A DNA stretch of 64,000 bases from an uncultured Desulfobacter sp. (GTDB lineage Bacteria; Desulfobacterota; Desulfobacteria; Desulfobacterales; Desulfobacteraceae). The stretch spans positions 434,001-498,000 of the forward strand of contig NZ_OY762614.1 in assembly GCF_963666145.1 (NCBI RefSeq), read 5' to 3'. The notes under the pieces are model-generated. The model was not told where the DNA came from and did no database searches. It was given only the letters and a program-made list of their open reading frames with translations. A program made the translations under genes and the position numbers. Position 1 is the stretch's first letter. Every line of letters begins with the position of its first letter. Below, in pieces: positions 7,893 through 17,792 of the stretch.

Positions 7893-9269
7893 CTATTCTA
7901 CCAGTTCAAAGGCCTCTTCTGAGGCATCCCGGTCCTTGCGGTCCATGAGCACGCCCAGGATTTTTTCCAGAAGACGCAGGCCGCCTGCGTAACCCACCGA
8001 CGGGAAGTAGGAGTGGCCGATGCGGTCCAGGATGGGGAATCCGTGACGTACAAAGGGGATGTCTTCGTCCCGGGCAATGTACTTGCCGTAGGTGTTGCAG
8101 ATGAGCAGGTCAACCGGTTCATTCTTGATCCACTGGTGCATCAGGAACATGTCGGCGGGGTTCCGGACATTGATATCATCACCGAACTTGGCGGTGATCT
8201 CTTTGATCCGGTTGGTAAAGGCCTTGCCCGGGGTGCCGGTAACAATGTGAACCGGTTTCATGCCGATGGTCACAAGGAATTCAACCAAGGGAATGAGCTG
8301 ATCCGGGTCACCGGCAATGGCAACCTTTTTGCCGTACAGGTGGGGCTGCATGTCTGAAATCACGTCCAGGAGCTGTCCGCGTTCCTGGGTCACAGAATCG
8401 GGAACGCTAACGCCGGCTACGGTGCGCAGGGCATCAACGAACCGGTCTGTGGCCAACAGGCCGATGGGCAGATCCAGTACCTGGCCGGGGACCTGAAACT
8501 GGGACTCAAGGGCTTTGACGGCATCAGTCGTGGCCCAGGCACCCAGGCCGATGGAACCGATGCTGTCGCCGGTGCTTTTCAGGTCTTCAATGCTGGTTCC
8601 GCCTTTGGGGTACATATTGAATTTACCGGTGAGCGGTCCGTTCACAATACCGGAAGTGTCCGGAAACAGGATGGATCCAATGCCCATCATTGCGGCAATT
8701 CTCTTGATCTCAGCCATATCCGAAGGTTCTACAAACCCAGGAATCAGGTTGACCTTACCGTTGGATGTGCCGGTCTTTTCGGCCATCTGTATGGCAATGG
8801 ACTTCACCATATTGGCAAAGCCGGTGACATGGGACCCCACATAGGATGGTGTTGCCGTATGAACGACATACTTGCCTTCGGGGATGGTGCCGTCTTTTTT
8901 GGCCTTTCTGACAATCTGGTTCACGTCGTCGCCGATGGTCTCGGACAGACAGGTGGTATGCACCGCAACCACGTCGGGGTTGTAGGTGGTGAAGATGGTC
9001 AACAGGGCCTGAAGCAGGTTGGCCTGGCCGCCGAATACCGATGCACCTTCTGTAAAGGAGGAGGTGGCCGCCATGATGGGCTCACGGTAATGACGGGTCA
9101 AGGTGGATCTGTGATAGGCGCAGCAGCCCTGGGAACCGTGGCTGTGGGGCAGGCAGGCGTGGATGCCGAGGCCTGCATACATGGCGCCGATGGGCTGGCA
9201 GGTCTTGGCCGGGTTAACTGCCAGGGCTTTTCTTTCTACAATCTCTTTGGGGGTATGTCGAAGCAGCAT
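7893..9269 (-). CDS. nifK: nitrogenase molybdenum-iron protein beta chain NifK
   Basis: NifK is the beta subunit of dinitrogenase. The three P-cluster cysteines are at C24 (NPAKTCQPIGA), C49 (GSQGCCAY) and C107 (TTCLSETIGDD). At 458 residues it lacks the roughly 50-60 residue N-terminal extension of the Azotobacter protein, a trait of the clostridial/sulfate-reducer type. It follows nifD by about 50 bases in the same operon. Confidence 0.96.
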   Translation of the reverse strand: MLLRHTPKEIVERKALAVNPAKTCQPIGAMYAGLGIHACLPHSHGSQGCCAYHRSTLTRHYREPIMAATSSFTEGASVFGGQANLLQALLTIFTTYNPDVVAVHTTCLSETIGDDVNQIVRKAKKDGTIPEGKYVVHTATPSYVGSHVTGFANMVKSIAIQMAEKTGTSNGKVNLIPGFVEPSDMAEIKRIAAMMGIGSILFPDTSGIVNGPLTGKFNMYPKGGTSIEDLKSTGDSIGSIGLGAWATTDAVKALESQFQVPGQVLDLPIGLLATDRFVDALRTVAGVSVPDSVTQERGQLLDVISDMQPHLYGKKVAIAGDPDQLIPLVEFLVTIGMKPVHIVTGTPGKAFTNRIKEITAKFGDDINVRNPADMFLMHQWIKNEPVDLLICNTYGKYIARDEDIPFVRHGFPILDRIGHSYFPSVGYAGGLRLLEKILGVLMDRKDRDASEEAFELVE

Positions 9270-9320
9270 AAGTTTCTCCTGTTGCTTTTTAATCTATAAT
9301 TTAAATGATTATTCCGTAGC

Positions 9321-10943
9321 TTATTCGGCAGAGGCTTCAGCCTCTTTCTGCCAGGGGGCTTTCAAGTAATCCCAGATGTTGGCGTTGAGCATGCGGTCAA
9401 TTTCTTCATAAAAGTTCATTGCACCTTTGAATACCGCATAGGGTCCACCTGAATCATAGGAGTGGAGCTGCTTCATGGGGATACCGTTTTTCTGGACTGC
9501 GTACTTTTCCTTGATACCGGCACAGAAGATGTCAGGTCTGTACATTTCAATCAGGGTTTCGGTTTCGTGCTGGCTGATGTCATCAATAATCAGGGAGCCT
9601 TCGACCATGTCAGGCACCATACCCTCATACTCTTTGAACGGGAATCCCTTGGCTTCCAGGGCTTTCATCTGCTCTTCGGTCTTTCTGGGGCTGTACCGGG
9701 TCTCGTCGGCTTCGATTTCCAGCTCTTCAATATTTCTGGAGTCGGCGTCAATCTTGATGTCCGGAATCACGTGGCGTCCTTCATAGTCATCCCTGTGGGC
9801 AAACTCGTATCCGGCGGAGAGGACTTCCATGCCCAGATCCCTGAACAGTTCCTGGTAGTGATGGGCGCGGGAACCACCAACGAACATCATGGCGGTTTTG
9901 CCTTCACAACGGGGTTTAATCTCTGCGATCTTGGCTTCAACAGGGATCATCTCTTCGGCAATGACCTTTTCTACGGTGTCGATGAGTTCCTGGTCTTCAA
10001 AATAAGCGGCGATCTTACGCAGACTGCTGGCAGTGGACCGGGGTCCAAGGAAGCTGATCTTTATCCAGGGGATGCCGTATTTAATCTCAAGCATGTCTGC
10101 TACGTAGTTGATGGATCTGTGGCACATAACGGCATTGAGGTCCGCGGTGTGGCAATTGGCAAACTGGTCAACGGTGGAGTTGCCGGAGAAGGTGGACACC
10201 ACGCTGATACCGCATTTTTCCAGCAGGTCGTCAATGATGAATGCGTCGCCGCCGATGTTGTACTCACCCAAGAGGTTGATCTTGAATTTGGCGTCGGAGA
10301 TGGTGTCATCCAGGCCCACAACATGGGTAAAGATGGCGTTGTTGGCAATATGATGGCCGGCGGACTGGCTTACACCCTTATATCCTTCACAGGAGAAACC
10401 GAATATATTGATGCCAAGTTCTGCTTTCATCTCCCTGGCCACGGCGTGAATGTCGTCACCGATCAGACCCACCGGACAGGTGGAGAAGATGGAGATGGCC
10501 TTGGGTTTGAAGATGTCATAGGCTTCCTGGATGGCGGCCTTGAGTTTCTTTTCTCCGCCGAAAACAATGTCCTCGTCCTGCATGTCCGTGGAAAAGCAGT
10601 AGGTCATGAAATTATCTGCGTCGTCTGATGGCGGCCGGGTCTGGTTACGACGGGTCAGCCAGGAGTAAAATCCGCAGCCGATGGGGCCGTGGGTCAGGTT
10701 GATGATGTCCCGGGTCGGGCCCATGATAACGCCCTTGCAACCTGCGTAGCAGCATCCTCTCTGGGTGATGATGCCCGGAACGGTCCGGACGTTGGCGCCT
10801 ACCGAGAGGCTGCTTTTTTCTTCTTCGCTGGAAACCGGTGTGATCTGCTTGCCGCGTTTCCGGGCCACCTTGGGCGGATACTTGGCCAGTATTTCTTTTT
10901 TTACATCTTCCGGGTTAACGGTAGTGTTTCGTTCGCCTGTCAT
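9321..10943 (-). CDS. nifD: nitrogenase molybdenum-iron protein alpha chain NifD
   Basis: NifD is the catalytic alpha subunit. P-cluster ligands are C64 (RGCCYAGC), C90 (GPIGCGF) and C156 (FSTCPVG). FeMo-cofactor ligands are C274 (AVMCHRS) and H494 (KQLHSYD). Q193 and H197 match the active-site Gln191 and His195 of Azotobacter. The length of 540 residues reflects an insertion of about 50 residues before the His ligand (about residues 390-450), typical of clostridial-type NifD. No delta-subunit gene (anfG/vnfG) is nearby, so this is a Mo enzyme. AGGGG lies eight bases before the ATG. Confidence 0.97.
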   Translation of the reverse strand: MTGERNTTVNPEDVKKEILAKYPPKVARKRGKQITPVSSEEEKSSLSVGANVRTVPGIITQRGCCYAGCKGVIMGPTRDIINLTHGPIGCGFYSWLTRRNQTRPPSDDADNFMTYCFSTDMQDEDIVFGGEKKLKAAIQEAYDIFKPKAISIFSTCPVGLIGDDIHAVAREMKAELGINIFGFSCEGYKGVSQSAGHHIANNAIFTHVVGLDDTISDAKFKINLLGEYNIGGDAFIIDDLLEKCGISVVSTFSGNSTVDQFANCHTADLNAVMCHRSINYVADMLEIKYGIPWIKISFLGPRSTASSLRKIAAYFEDQELIDTVEKVIAEEMIPVEAKIAEIKPRCEGKTAMMFVGGSRAHHYQELFRDLGMEVLSAGYEFAHRDDYEGRHVIPDIKIDADSRNIEELEIEADETRYSPRKTEEQMKALEAKGFPFKEYEGMVPDMVEGSLIIDDISQHETETLIEMYRPDIFCAGIKEKYAVQKNGIPMKQLHSYDSGGPYAVFKGAMNFYEEIDRMLNANIWDYLKAPWQKEAEASAE

Positions 10944-11045
10944 ATGTTTATACCCCTATCTTATCTCTTGTGTTGTTTTGCTTTAAATTCATCAAGAATG
11001 GTGTCTTTGCTAAGTACCCCCCTCAGGGTCCTGCGGTTGTGCGGT

Positions 11046-11876
<831 letters not shown>

Positions 11877-11957
11877 CTAAAGCTCCTAATTAAGGTTGGT
11901 TTATTTTTTAAAATCTTAACAGGCAAAAGACCTGTCCGCCGTCGTGATGTCTTTAAT

Positions 11958-11973
11958 TGCAACGGGTGGACCA
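11958..11973 (-). promoter_or_regulatory. sigma54 (-24/-12) promoter of the nif operon
   Basis: The minus strand reads TGGTCCACCCGTTGCA. It keeps the invariant GG (-24) and GC (-12) with exactly ten bases between them, and the full TTGCA box. The -24 box departs from TGGCAC at two positions. Transcription would start near 11947, giving a 5' leader of about 77 bases before nifH. Nif operons are commonly transcribed by RpoN with NifA. Confidence 0.75.
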
Positions 11974-12326
11974 CCATGGAATAAAAAAATAAAATTTTTT
12001 TCTAACTTCTTAGAATCACAAATTGATTTTGATTGAAACTTTTTATAGAGCGTGTCGACAAATTTTACAAGCATAGAAGAAAATACAAATATGAAACATA
12101 TATTGATTCAAATATGTAACTAATAGCTTGAATATAAATTATTCATCAGAATGCTATTTTTATAAGCTTAAAAAAAGAGTTTTTTTATTGAAACAATTAT
12201 ATATATTGGCAGAATATAGATATATATGACTGTTTTTAGAAAAAATCTATCAAGACTCCAAATTTGTAACTTATATTTCTAAGAACTTTTTTACAAAAAT
12301 AAATAAGGAAAAAGAGGGAGTGTTGA
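11974..12326. other. AT-rich intergenic region upstream of nifH
   Basis: About 350 very AT-rich bases lie between the sigma54 promoter and a small plus-strand reading frame. This is where activator sites and bendable DNA would be expected. I found no exact TGT-N10-ACA NifA site. The closest match, at 12053-12069, has an 11-base spacer. Confidence 0.5.
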
Positions 12327-12482
12327 ATGTCCGGCGCACAATACTGGGCAACAGGAGGGGGCAGCAAATCCAAAGGTCCCCTTGCCCTATGGGGGGAATG
12401 TCAAAATGAACATTTTTCAAAAAAAAACACCTGCTGTGTTATGGTCTCTAACCAGACACAGCAGGCGAAATTTCTTACTTAG
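12327..12482 (+). CDS. possible small protein divergent from nifH (51 residues)
   Basis: A 51-codon frame begins at an ATG six bases after GAGGGAG, a strong ribosome binding site. It follows an AT-rich leader, and base composition turns GC-richer exactly at the start codon. The N-terminal part is Gly/Ser/Lys-rich with two tryptophans (SGAQYW, LALWGEC). The C-terminal part contains CC and a polar tail. I do not recognise the family. Against it, the last third overlaps a terminator hairpin for the opposite strand, so only the first 30 or so codons look convincingly coding. Confidence 0.4.
   Translation: MSGAQYWATGGGSKSKGPLALWGECQNEHFSKKNTCCVMVSNQTQQAKFLT
12419..12465 (-). terminator. rho-independent terminator after plsC
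   Basis: A perfect 10-bp stem, CCTGCTGTGT (12430-12439) with ACACAGCAGG (12456-12465), is followed on the minus strand by a run of nine T. It lies about 50 bases beyond the plsC stop and would end the map-plsC transcript. Confidence 0.85.
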
Positions 12483-12514
12483 CCCTTGGGTGAACTTTTT
12501 ACATCAGCATCAAT

Positions 12515-13276
12515 TCAGACCGATTCCCGACAATCTTCAACATGCCCGGCAATGAAATTCCTTGTCATCTCGGCAATTTTGCCAGGATCCATATCCTTGA
12601 ACCGGGAAAAGGGAATGGCATCCAGAACCTTTACCGTCATTTCCGTATGCCCCTGAAAGGTCAGCGAATATTTAGGCAACGCCTTGTTGGTATTGCTGAT
12701 GGCAATGGGCTGGATGTCAACACCGGTGTTTTTAGCAAGGATAAATGCCCCGGGTTTAAATCTGCCGATACACCCATCCTTGGATCTTGTACCCTCGGGG
12801 AAGAAAAAAATAGAAATTTTTTTCTTCAATAGTGCTTCACACTCGGCCATCATGGCCTTGATACTGTCTTTATCACCGCGCTTCAGTTTAATATCCCCAT
12901 TGTTCAGGGCCATATTCCACCCAATGAACGGCAGCCTGAAAACCGCATCCTTGGACACCCACCGATAGGGAAACAGCAGCCGGTAAAGCACAAGGATATC
13001 CAGCTGGCTTTGATGATTGGACACAAAGACATAATTTTTGCGGATATCAAGCTTTTCCCGGCCTATAATTTTTACGGACCAGGGCGGCATGGCCCAAATA
13101 TACACCGAGGCCCAAAACGCGCTGAACACGTTCGAGACAATTCTTCGCGGATCAAAGGGTGCTGTGCAAAAGCGCAATACACAGGCCACACAAAAAAACA
13201 AGACCGAGGAAACACCGATAAATGAAATAAGTACGGCTGAAAAAATTTTATTTAACAGCGTCTTACTATAACTCAT
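12515..13276 (-). CDS. plsC: 1-acyl-sn-glycerol-3-phosphate acyltransferase
   Basis: PlsC acylates lysophosphatidic acid to phosphatidic acid at the membrane. The 253-residue protein has the catalytic HX4D motif at H88-D93 (NHQSQLD) and the substrate-binding motif FPEGTRS near residue 160. Hydrophobic segments at about residues 10-37 and 50-65 should anchor it to the inner membrane. It overlaps the end of map by 11 bases, so the two are co-transcribed, and a strong terminator follows. Confidence 0.9.
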   Translation of the reverse strand: MSYSKTLLNKIFSAVLISFIGVSSVLFFCVACVLRFCTAPFDPRRIVSNVFSAFWASVYIWAMPPWSVKIIGREKLDIRKNYVFVSNHQSQLDILVLYRLLFPYRWVSKDAVFRLPFIGWNMALNNGDIKLKRGDKDSIKAMMAECEALLKKKISIFFFPEGTRSKDGCIGRFKPGAFILAKNTGVDIQPIAISNTNKALPKYSLTFQGHTEMTVKVLDAIPFSRFKDMDPGKIAEMTRNFIAGHVEDCRESV

Positions 13277-14147
13277 AAGGAGTTAAACTCTCGAACCCGT
13301 CTTCGGTTACAAGGATGGTCTGCTCAAACTGGGCGGATAAAGAGCCGTCGCTGGTCACGGCGGTCCACCGGTCTTCAAGCACATGCAGCTCTTTTTTACC
13401 TAAATTAACCATGGGTTCGATGGTGAACACCATGCCGGGAACAAGGGTCACACCGGTACCGGGCCGTCCGAAATGAAGGACCTGGGGCTGTTCATGGAAA
13501 TCAATGCCCACACCATGACCCACAAACTCCCGGACAACAGAACACCCCTGCCCTTCGGCATACTTTTGAATGGCATGCCCGATATCCCCCATGGTGGCCC
13601 CGGGTCTGACCTGTTCTATGCCCAGCCGAAGACTTTCAGCAGCCACAGCCACAATTTTCTGGGCATCGCGTCCGGGCGTACCCACAAAAAAAGTTTTATT
13701 GGCATCGGCATAGTAGCCGCCCAGAATAGGTGTAATATCAACGTTGACGATATCCCCGTCCTCGAGCACACGCTCACCGGGTATGCCGTGGCAGATCACA
13801 TCATTGATGGAGACACAGACACTTTTTGGAAAGCCCCTGTAATTAAGCGGTGCAGGCACAGCCCCTGCTTTAATGGTCTCTTCATGGACATAGGTATTAA
13901 TATTATCGGTCTTTAAACCCGGCCGGATCATCTTTTCAACCCCGTCCATGATGGCCAAAAGCAGTTCCCCGCATTTTCTGATGCCGTCAACCTGTTCGGG
14001 CGTCTTCAGGATGATGTCATACTTATTTTTGTATTTATCCGTCAAAGAAATTTCAGTTTTTTTATTTCTGCAGCAATTTTTAAATTTTTTTCCGCTGCCG
14101 CATGGGCACGCTTCATTGGGCCGAGTGCTCGTTGATTTAATTTTCAT
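13266..14147 (-). CDS. map: type I methionine aminopeptidase with N-terminal SEC-C zinc motif
   Basis: This enzyme removes the initiator methionine from new proteins. The 293-residue protein starts with a SEC-C zinc-binding motif (CPCGSGKKFKNCC, C14-C26), which probably helps ribosome docking. The catalytic domain follows from about residue 45. Metal-ligand segments visible are VDITP, YYADANKTF, VGHGVGIDFHE, FTIEPMV and SAQFEQT. It lies seven bases downstream of miaB and overlaps plsC. Confidence 0.94.
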   Translation of the reverse strand: MKIKSTSTRPNEACPCGSGKKFKNCCRNKKTEISLTDKYKNKYDIILKTPEQVDGIRKCGELLLAIMDGVEKMIRPGLKTDNINTYVHEETIKAGAVPAPLNYRGFPKSVCVSINDVICHGIPGERVLEDGDIVNVDITPILGGYYADANKTFFVGTPGRDAQKIVAVAAESLRLGIEQVRPGATMGDIGHAIQKYAEGQGCSVVREFVGHGVGIDFHEQPQVLHFGRPGTGVTLVPGMVFTIEPMVNLGKKELHVLEDRWTAVTSDGSLSAQFEQTILVTEDGFESLTPYEL

Positions 14148-14153
14148 AGAATC

Positions 14154-15530
14154 TTAATCGCTTTCGCAGACCTCCCCCCAGAGGGAATGGGGGTATGCGT
14201 TAATAATTTCAAGTGTAACCAGATCACCGATGGCTGCCTGGTCAGATGCAAAATGAACAATTTTATTTGCATCGCTGCGGCCGAACATCTGTCTGGTATT
14301 TTCATTTTTCTTTACAAATCCGTCTCTGGGTTTAGGGCTGTCACCTTCCACCAGCACCGTCACTTTCTTCCCAACAAAGGCGTTATTTTTCTTTTCTGTA
14401 ATCGCTTCCTGGAAATCAAGCAGTGCGTTGAGCCGGTCCCGCTTGGTCTGTTCATCCAGCTGGTCTGAAAACTTGGCTGCCGGCGTAAACGATCTTGCTG
14501 AATAGGCAAAGGCAAACACCGCATCAAATTGCACGGTCTCAAGCAAATCTATGGTCTGTTGGAAATCAGCTTGGGTTTCTCCGGGGAACCCCACAATAAT
14601 ATCCGTAGACAGGGCAATGTCCGGGCAGGCCTGTCTCAAAGCAGAAATTCTTGAAAAATAGGTCTCCCGGTCGTATTTGCGGTTCATTCGCTTTAAAACC
14701 TCGTTTGAACCGGACTGAACGGGCAGATGAAGATGGTTACATACCTTATCAATATCCCGCATGGCCTCAATCAAGTCTGGGGATAAATCCTTGGGATGTG
14801 AGGTGGCAAAACGGATACGTTCAATCCCGTCCACTTTGCTGACAAGACCCAGCAGATCCGCAAAACTGACCGTGCCGTCATTACCGGCATAGGAATTGAC
14901 ATTCTGACCCAGCAGGGTAATTTCACGGACACCGGTGGCGGCCAGACCTTCAATCTCCTCCACAATGGCAGAGGGCTCCCGGCTTTTTTCCTTTCCCCGG
15001 ACATAGGGCACCACACAATAGGTGCAAAAATTTTCACACCCTTGCATAATGGTCACAAAGCGCGAGACGGGCGCTTTTCCAGGCGATAGGTTGACAGGAG
15101 CATCCTTGTCAAAGCCTTCGAAAATATCATCGCTGGGTTCAATGTCAACAATGCGGGTCTCACCGGAAATCAGGGCATTAAGATGGGTTTCAAAACGGCC
15201 GAAGGCCTGGGTACCCAACACCAGATCAAGATACGGCAGGCGGACAAAGGCTTTTTCCTTTTCCTTTTGTGCCACACAGCCGGCCATGATGGTCAGCGGC
15301 CGCACGCCTTTCACCCGTGTGCCTGCAAAACGCCCTAGAAAGCTGTAGGCTTTTTCCTGGGCCTTATGGCGGATGGCGCAGGTATTACACAACACCAGGT
15401 CCGCCAGATCAGGATCATGGGTTTGTTCATACCCTGCTTTTTTCAAAAGGCCCGCCAGTATCTGGGAGTCATACACATTCATCTGGCACCCGATGGTGTT
15501 TACATAGGCTTTTGGCTTATCTTGGCTCAA
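14154..15530 (-). CDS. miaB: tRNA-2-methylthio-N6-dimethylallyladenosine synthase MiaB
   Basis: MiaB adds the methylthio group to i6A37 of tRNAs that read UNN codons. The 458-residue protein has the UPF0004 domain first (NTIGCQMN, CNTCAIR), then the radical SAM CxxxCxxC segment GCENFCTYCVVPYVRG near residue 160, and a C-terminal TRAM domain. The start codon is TTG at 15530: AAAGGA lies eight bases upstream and the first residues match the family. It overlaps the small DUF4911 gene by 14 bases. Confidence 0.94.
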   Translation of the reverse strand: MSQDKPKAYVNTIGCQMNVYDSQILAGLLKKAGYEQTHDPDLADLVLCNTCAIRHKAQEKAYSFLGRFAGTRVKGVRPLTIMAGCVAQKEKEKAFVRLPYLDLVLGTQAFGRFETHLNALISGETRIVDIEPSDDIFEGFDKDAPVNLSPGKAPVSRFVTIMQGCENFCTYCVVPYVRGKEKSREPSAIVEEIEGLAATGVREITLLGQNVNSYAGNDGTVSFADLLGLVSKVDGIERIRFATSHPKDLSPDLIEAMRDIDKVCNHLHLPVQSGSNEVLKRMNRKYDRETYFSRISALRQACPDIALSTDIIVGFPGETQADFQQTIDLLETVQFDAVFAFAYSARSFTPAAKFSDQLDEQTKRDRLNALLDFQEAITEKKNNAFVGKKVTVLVEGDSPKPRDGFVKKNENTRQMFGRSDANKIVHFASDQAAIGDLVTLEIINAYPHSLWGEVCESD

Positions 15531-15726
15531 AATAAAAATCCTTTTTTAACGCTTGCGTGACCAAATTCACCTCGTCCTGCCGGTCAGGGGGCATGGCAAG
15601 CCGGATATGGCCGGTTCCGGGCTCCAATGTTGTGACAACGGCTAAACCTTCATAGGCTTCAAAAATAAATCGGATAAATCCGATTTTTGTTTTATCCACC
15701 GTATATTCTTTAAAAACTGACTGCAT
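15517..15726 (-). CDS. DUF4911 domain protein
   Basis: This 69-residue protein matches my recollection of the DUF4911 family, small proteins common in Desulfobacterota and often next to miaB. It shows an alternating beta-alpha pattern with the segments GFIRFIFEAYEGLAVV and PPDRQDEV. No catalytic motif is evident. The overlap with miaB suggests a linked, possibly tRNA-related role, but the function is unknown. Confidence 0.7.
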   Translation of the reverse strand: MQSVFKEYTVDKTKIGFIRFIFEAYEGLAVVTTLEPGTGHIRLAMPPDRQDEVNLVTQALKKDFYFEPR

Positions 15727-15881
15727 ATTATTTAATAATCTACTCCTTTATGAACCGCTTACTATACCACCAACAAAGCCTGTTGCTCAAGAGTTTTGCC
15801 CGAACAAAACAGTCAGTCTCAATCTCTTTACGGCCACACATTGACACAGTGTCACCCAAGAAGGTATAAATCCGGCATTCC

Positions 15882-17585
15882 ATGAAGATTACGCTTACAT
15901 ATGCAACCCCGGACAAAGAAGTCGTTCAAACACTTCAAACGACCCTTGGCTGCCATCCTGTTATTGCTGGACTGCTGGCGGACAAAGGGATCACAACCGC
16001 AGATGAAGCAAATTTTTTTCTCAATCCCGATTATTCCAGACTGAGCAGTCCCTTTGCTTTAAAGGATATGGACAAGGCGGTTAAACGTATTTACACGGCG
16101 ATCCGCAACAAAGAAAAAATTCTTATTTTTGGTGATTTTGATGCGGACGGCGTTACGGCCACCGCCATGCTCTACCAATTTCTCGGTCTTGTGGAAGCGG
16201 ATCTGTCCTGGTATGTGCCCCACCGGACCAAGGAGGGCTACAGCCTTCAATTGCCGCACATTGAGATGGCCGTCTCCATGGATGTGGACCTGATCATCAC
16301 CGTGGACTGCGGCATCAGCTCCCATGAAGCGGTTGAGGCGGCAGGCAAAGAAGACATTGACATTATCATCACCGACCACCATGAACCGGACACAACGATC
16401 CCCAACGCCGTTGCCGTGGTCAATCCCAAACAGGCGGACTGTAAGGCAGGGCTCGACTATCTTGCGGGCGTAGGTGTGGCATTTTACCTGATTATGGGCC
16501 TGCGCAAACTATTCAGGGACAACGGGATCTGGGAGCAATTTGCCGAACCCAATTTATCCGAATATCTGGACCTGTTCACCATCGGCACCATCGGTGATAT
16601 GGTTCCCCTGGTGGACGACAACCGGGTGCTGTGCATGGCAGGCATAAAACGCATCCGCATGGGCCGCCGTCCCGCCCTTGTCTCCATGGCCCGGACCTCG
16701 AGGGTTGACGTGGATAAGCTGGACTCCGATGATATTTCATTTAAAATTGTACCACGGCTGAATGCAGCGGGCCGCATATCCCATGCACGAATATGTGTGT
16801 CCCATTTAACCTGCCCTGCCCCGGCCCAGACCGAAACCACGGCGGTGCTTCTTGATGAACTGAACAGAAAACGCCAGCTTATTGAAAAAGAGATTGTCCA
16901 AGAGATTGAACGGCGTATTGCCGACAATCCATCCATACTTGACAACCGGCTTATTGTATTGTGGGACAGCGAATGGGAGGCATCGGTTCTGGGTATTGCC
17001 GCATCAAGACTTGCCCGCAAGCATGGTTGCCCGGTGGTGCTGCTGAACTCAAAAGAGGAGATTGCAAAAGGGTCATGCCGAAGTGTCAACCAGATCAACA
17101 TACACCAGATCTTATCTGAAATCCGGGATGTACTGGACAGCTTTGGCGGACATGCCATGGCAGCCGGACTGTCGGTCAGAAAAGAAAACCTGGCCCGGCT
17201 GAAACCTGCGTTGGCAAAAGCGCTTTCTTTGACCTGCACAGAAAAAGACTTTCACCCGGTCCAGAAAATTGATGCCGTCATTGAAATTACGGATATTACC
17301 CCGGAACTTGTCCACCAAATTGATATGCTTCGCCCATTCGGCACCGGCAACCCGGAACCTGTTTTTCTCATGGCAAACCTCTGGGTGACCTCTTCTTTCA
17401 TCATTGGCGGATGCCATCGAAAAATGACGCTGACGGATCAAGGCCGGGAACACCAGGTAGAGGCATTGCACTTCAACCTGTCCGACACGACCTGTCTGCC
17501 GGAATTTTTCTCTAAACTGATCGTAAAACTTAAGGTAGACAGATTTAAGACTGATCGCGTTCAGGTTATTGTTCAGGATTGGTGA
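15882..17585 (+). CDS. recJ: single-stranded-DNA-specific exonuclease RecJ
   Basis: RecJ is a 5'-3' exonuclease acting in recombination and repair. The 567-residue protein has the DHH phosphoesterase signatures GDFDADGVTATAML (about residue 83), VDCGISS and TDHHEPD (about residue 165). The DHHA1 domain lies around residues 350-450 (GGHAMAAGLSV) and an OB-like domain at the C-terminus. The start is the ATG at 15882. It is transcribed away from the miaB operon, from the roughly 155-base region 15727-15881. Confidence 0.95.
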   Translation: MKITLTYATPDKEVVQTLQTTLGCHPVIAGLLADKGITTADEANFFLNPDYSRLSSPFALKDMDKAVKRIYTAIRNKEKILIFGDFDADGVTATAMLYQFLGLVEADLSWYVPHRTKEGYSLQLPHIEMAVSMDVDLIITVDCGISSHEAVEAAGKEDIDIIITDHHEPDTTIPNAVAVVNPKQADCKAGLDYLAGVGVAFYLIMGLRKLFRDNGIWEQFAEPNLSEYLDLFTIGTIGDMVPLVDDNRVLCMAGIKRIRMGRRPALVSMARTSRVDVDKLDSDDISFKIVPRLNAAGRISHARICVSHLTCPAPAQTETTAVLLDELNRKRQLIEKEIVQEIERRIADNPSILDNRLIVLWDSEWEASVLGIAASRLARKHGCPVVLLNSKEEIAKGSCRSVNQINIHQILSEIRDVLDSFGGHAMAAGLSVRKENLARLKPALAKALSLTCTEKDFHPVQKIDAVIEITDITPELVHQIDMLRPFGTGNPEPVFLMANLWVTSSFIIGGCHRKMTLTDQGREHQVEALHFNLSDTTCLPEFFSKLIVKLKVDRFKTDRVQVIVQDW

Positions 17586-17792
17586 TTTAATTCCCATGAA
17601 CAAAATTTTTTTTATTTGAAAGCGCCGTTTAACCTGTGCAGGTGTTTTAACTTTTCTTGCCGGCTGCGTTAAGGTGTTGAAGGCCAAATCGGCAGGTGAC
17701 TGTTATTGACATTATCCAATAACTTATAATCTTTAATCCGATATTCAGTTGTAAAGACCGTATACTTGAAAAAAAGGAGTTGAATAGGAAAG

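Noticed and set aside
9462..10628. 388-codon plus-strand open frame
   Set aside because: It is antisense to nifD, whose conserved ligands leave no doubt about the coding strand.
12053..12069. NifA-like upstream activator site TGT-N11-ACA
   Set aside because: The canonical site has ten bases between the half sites; here there are eleven, so it may be chance in AT-rich DNA.
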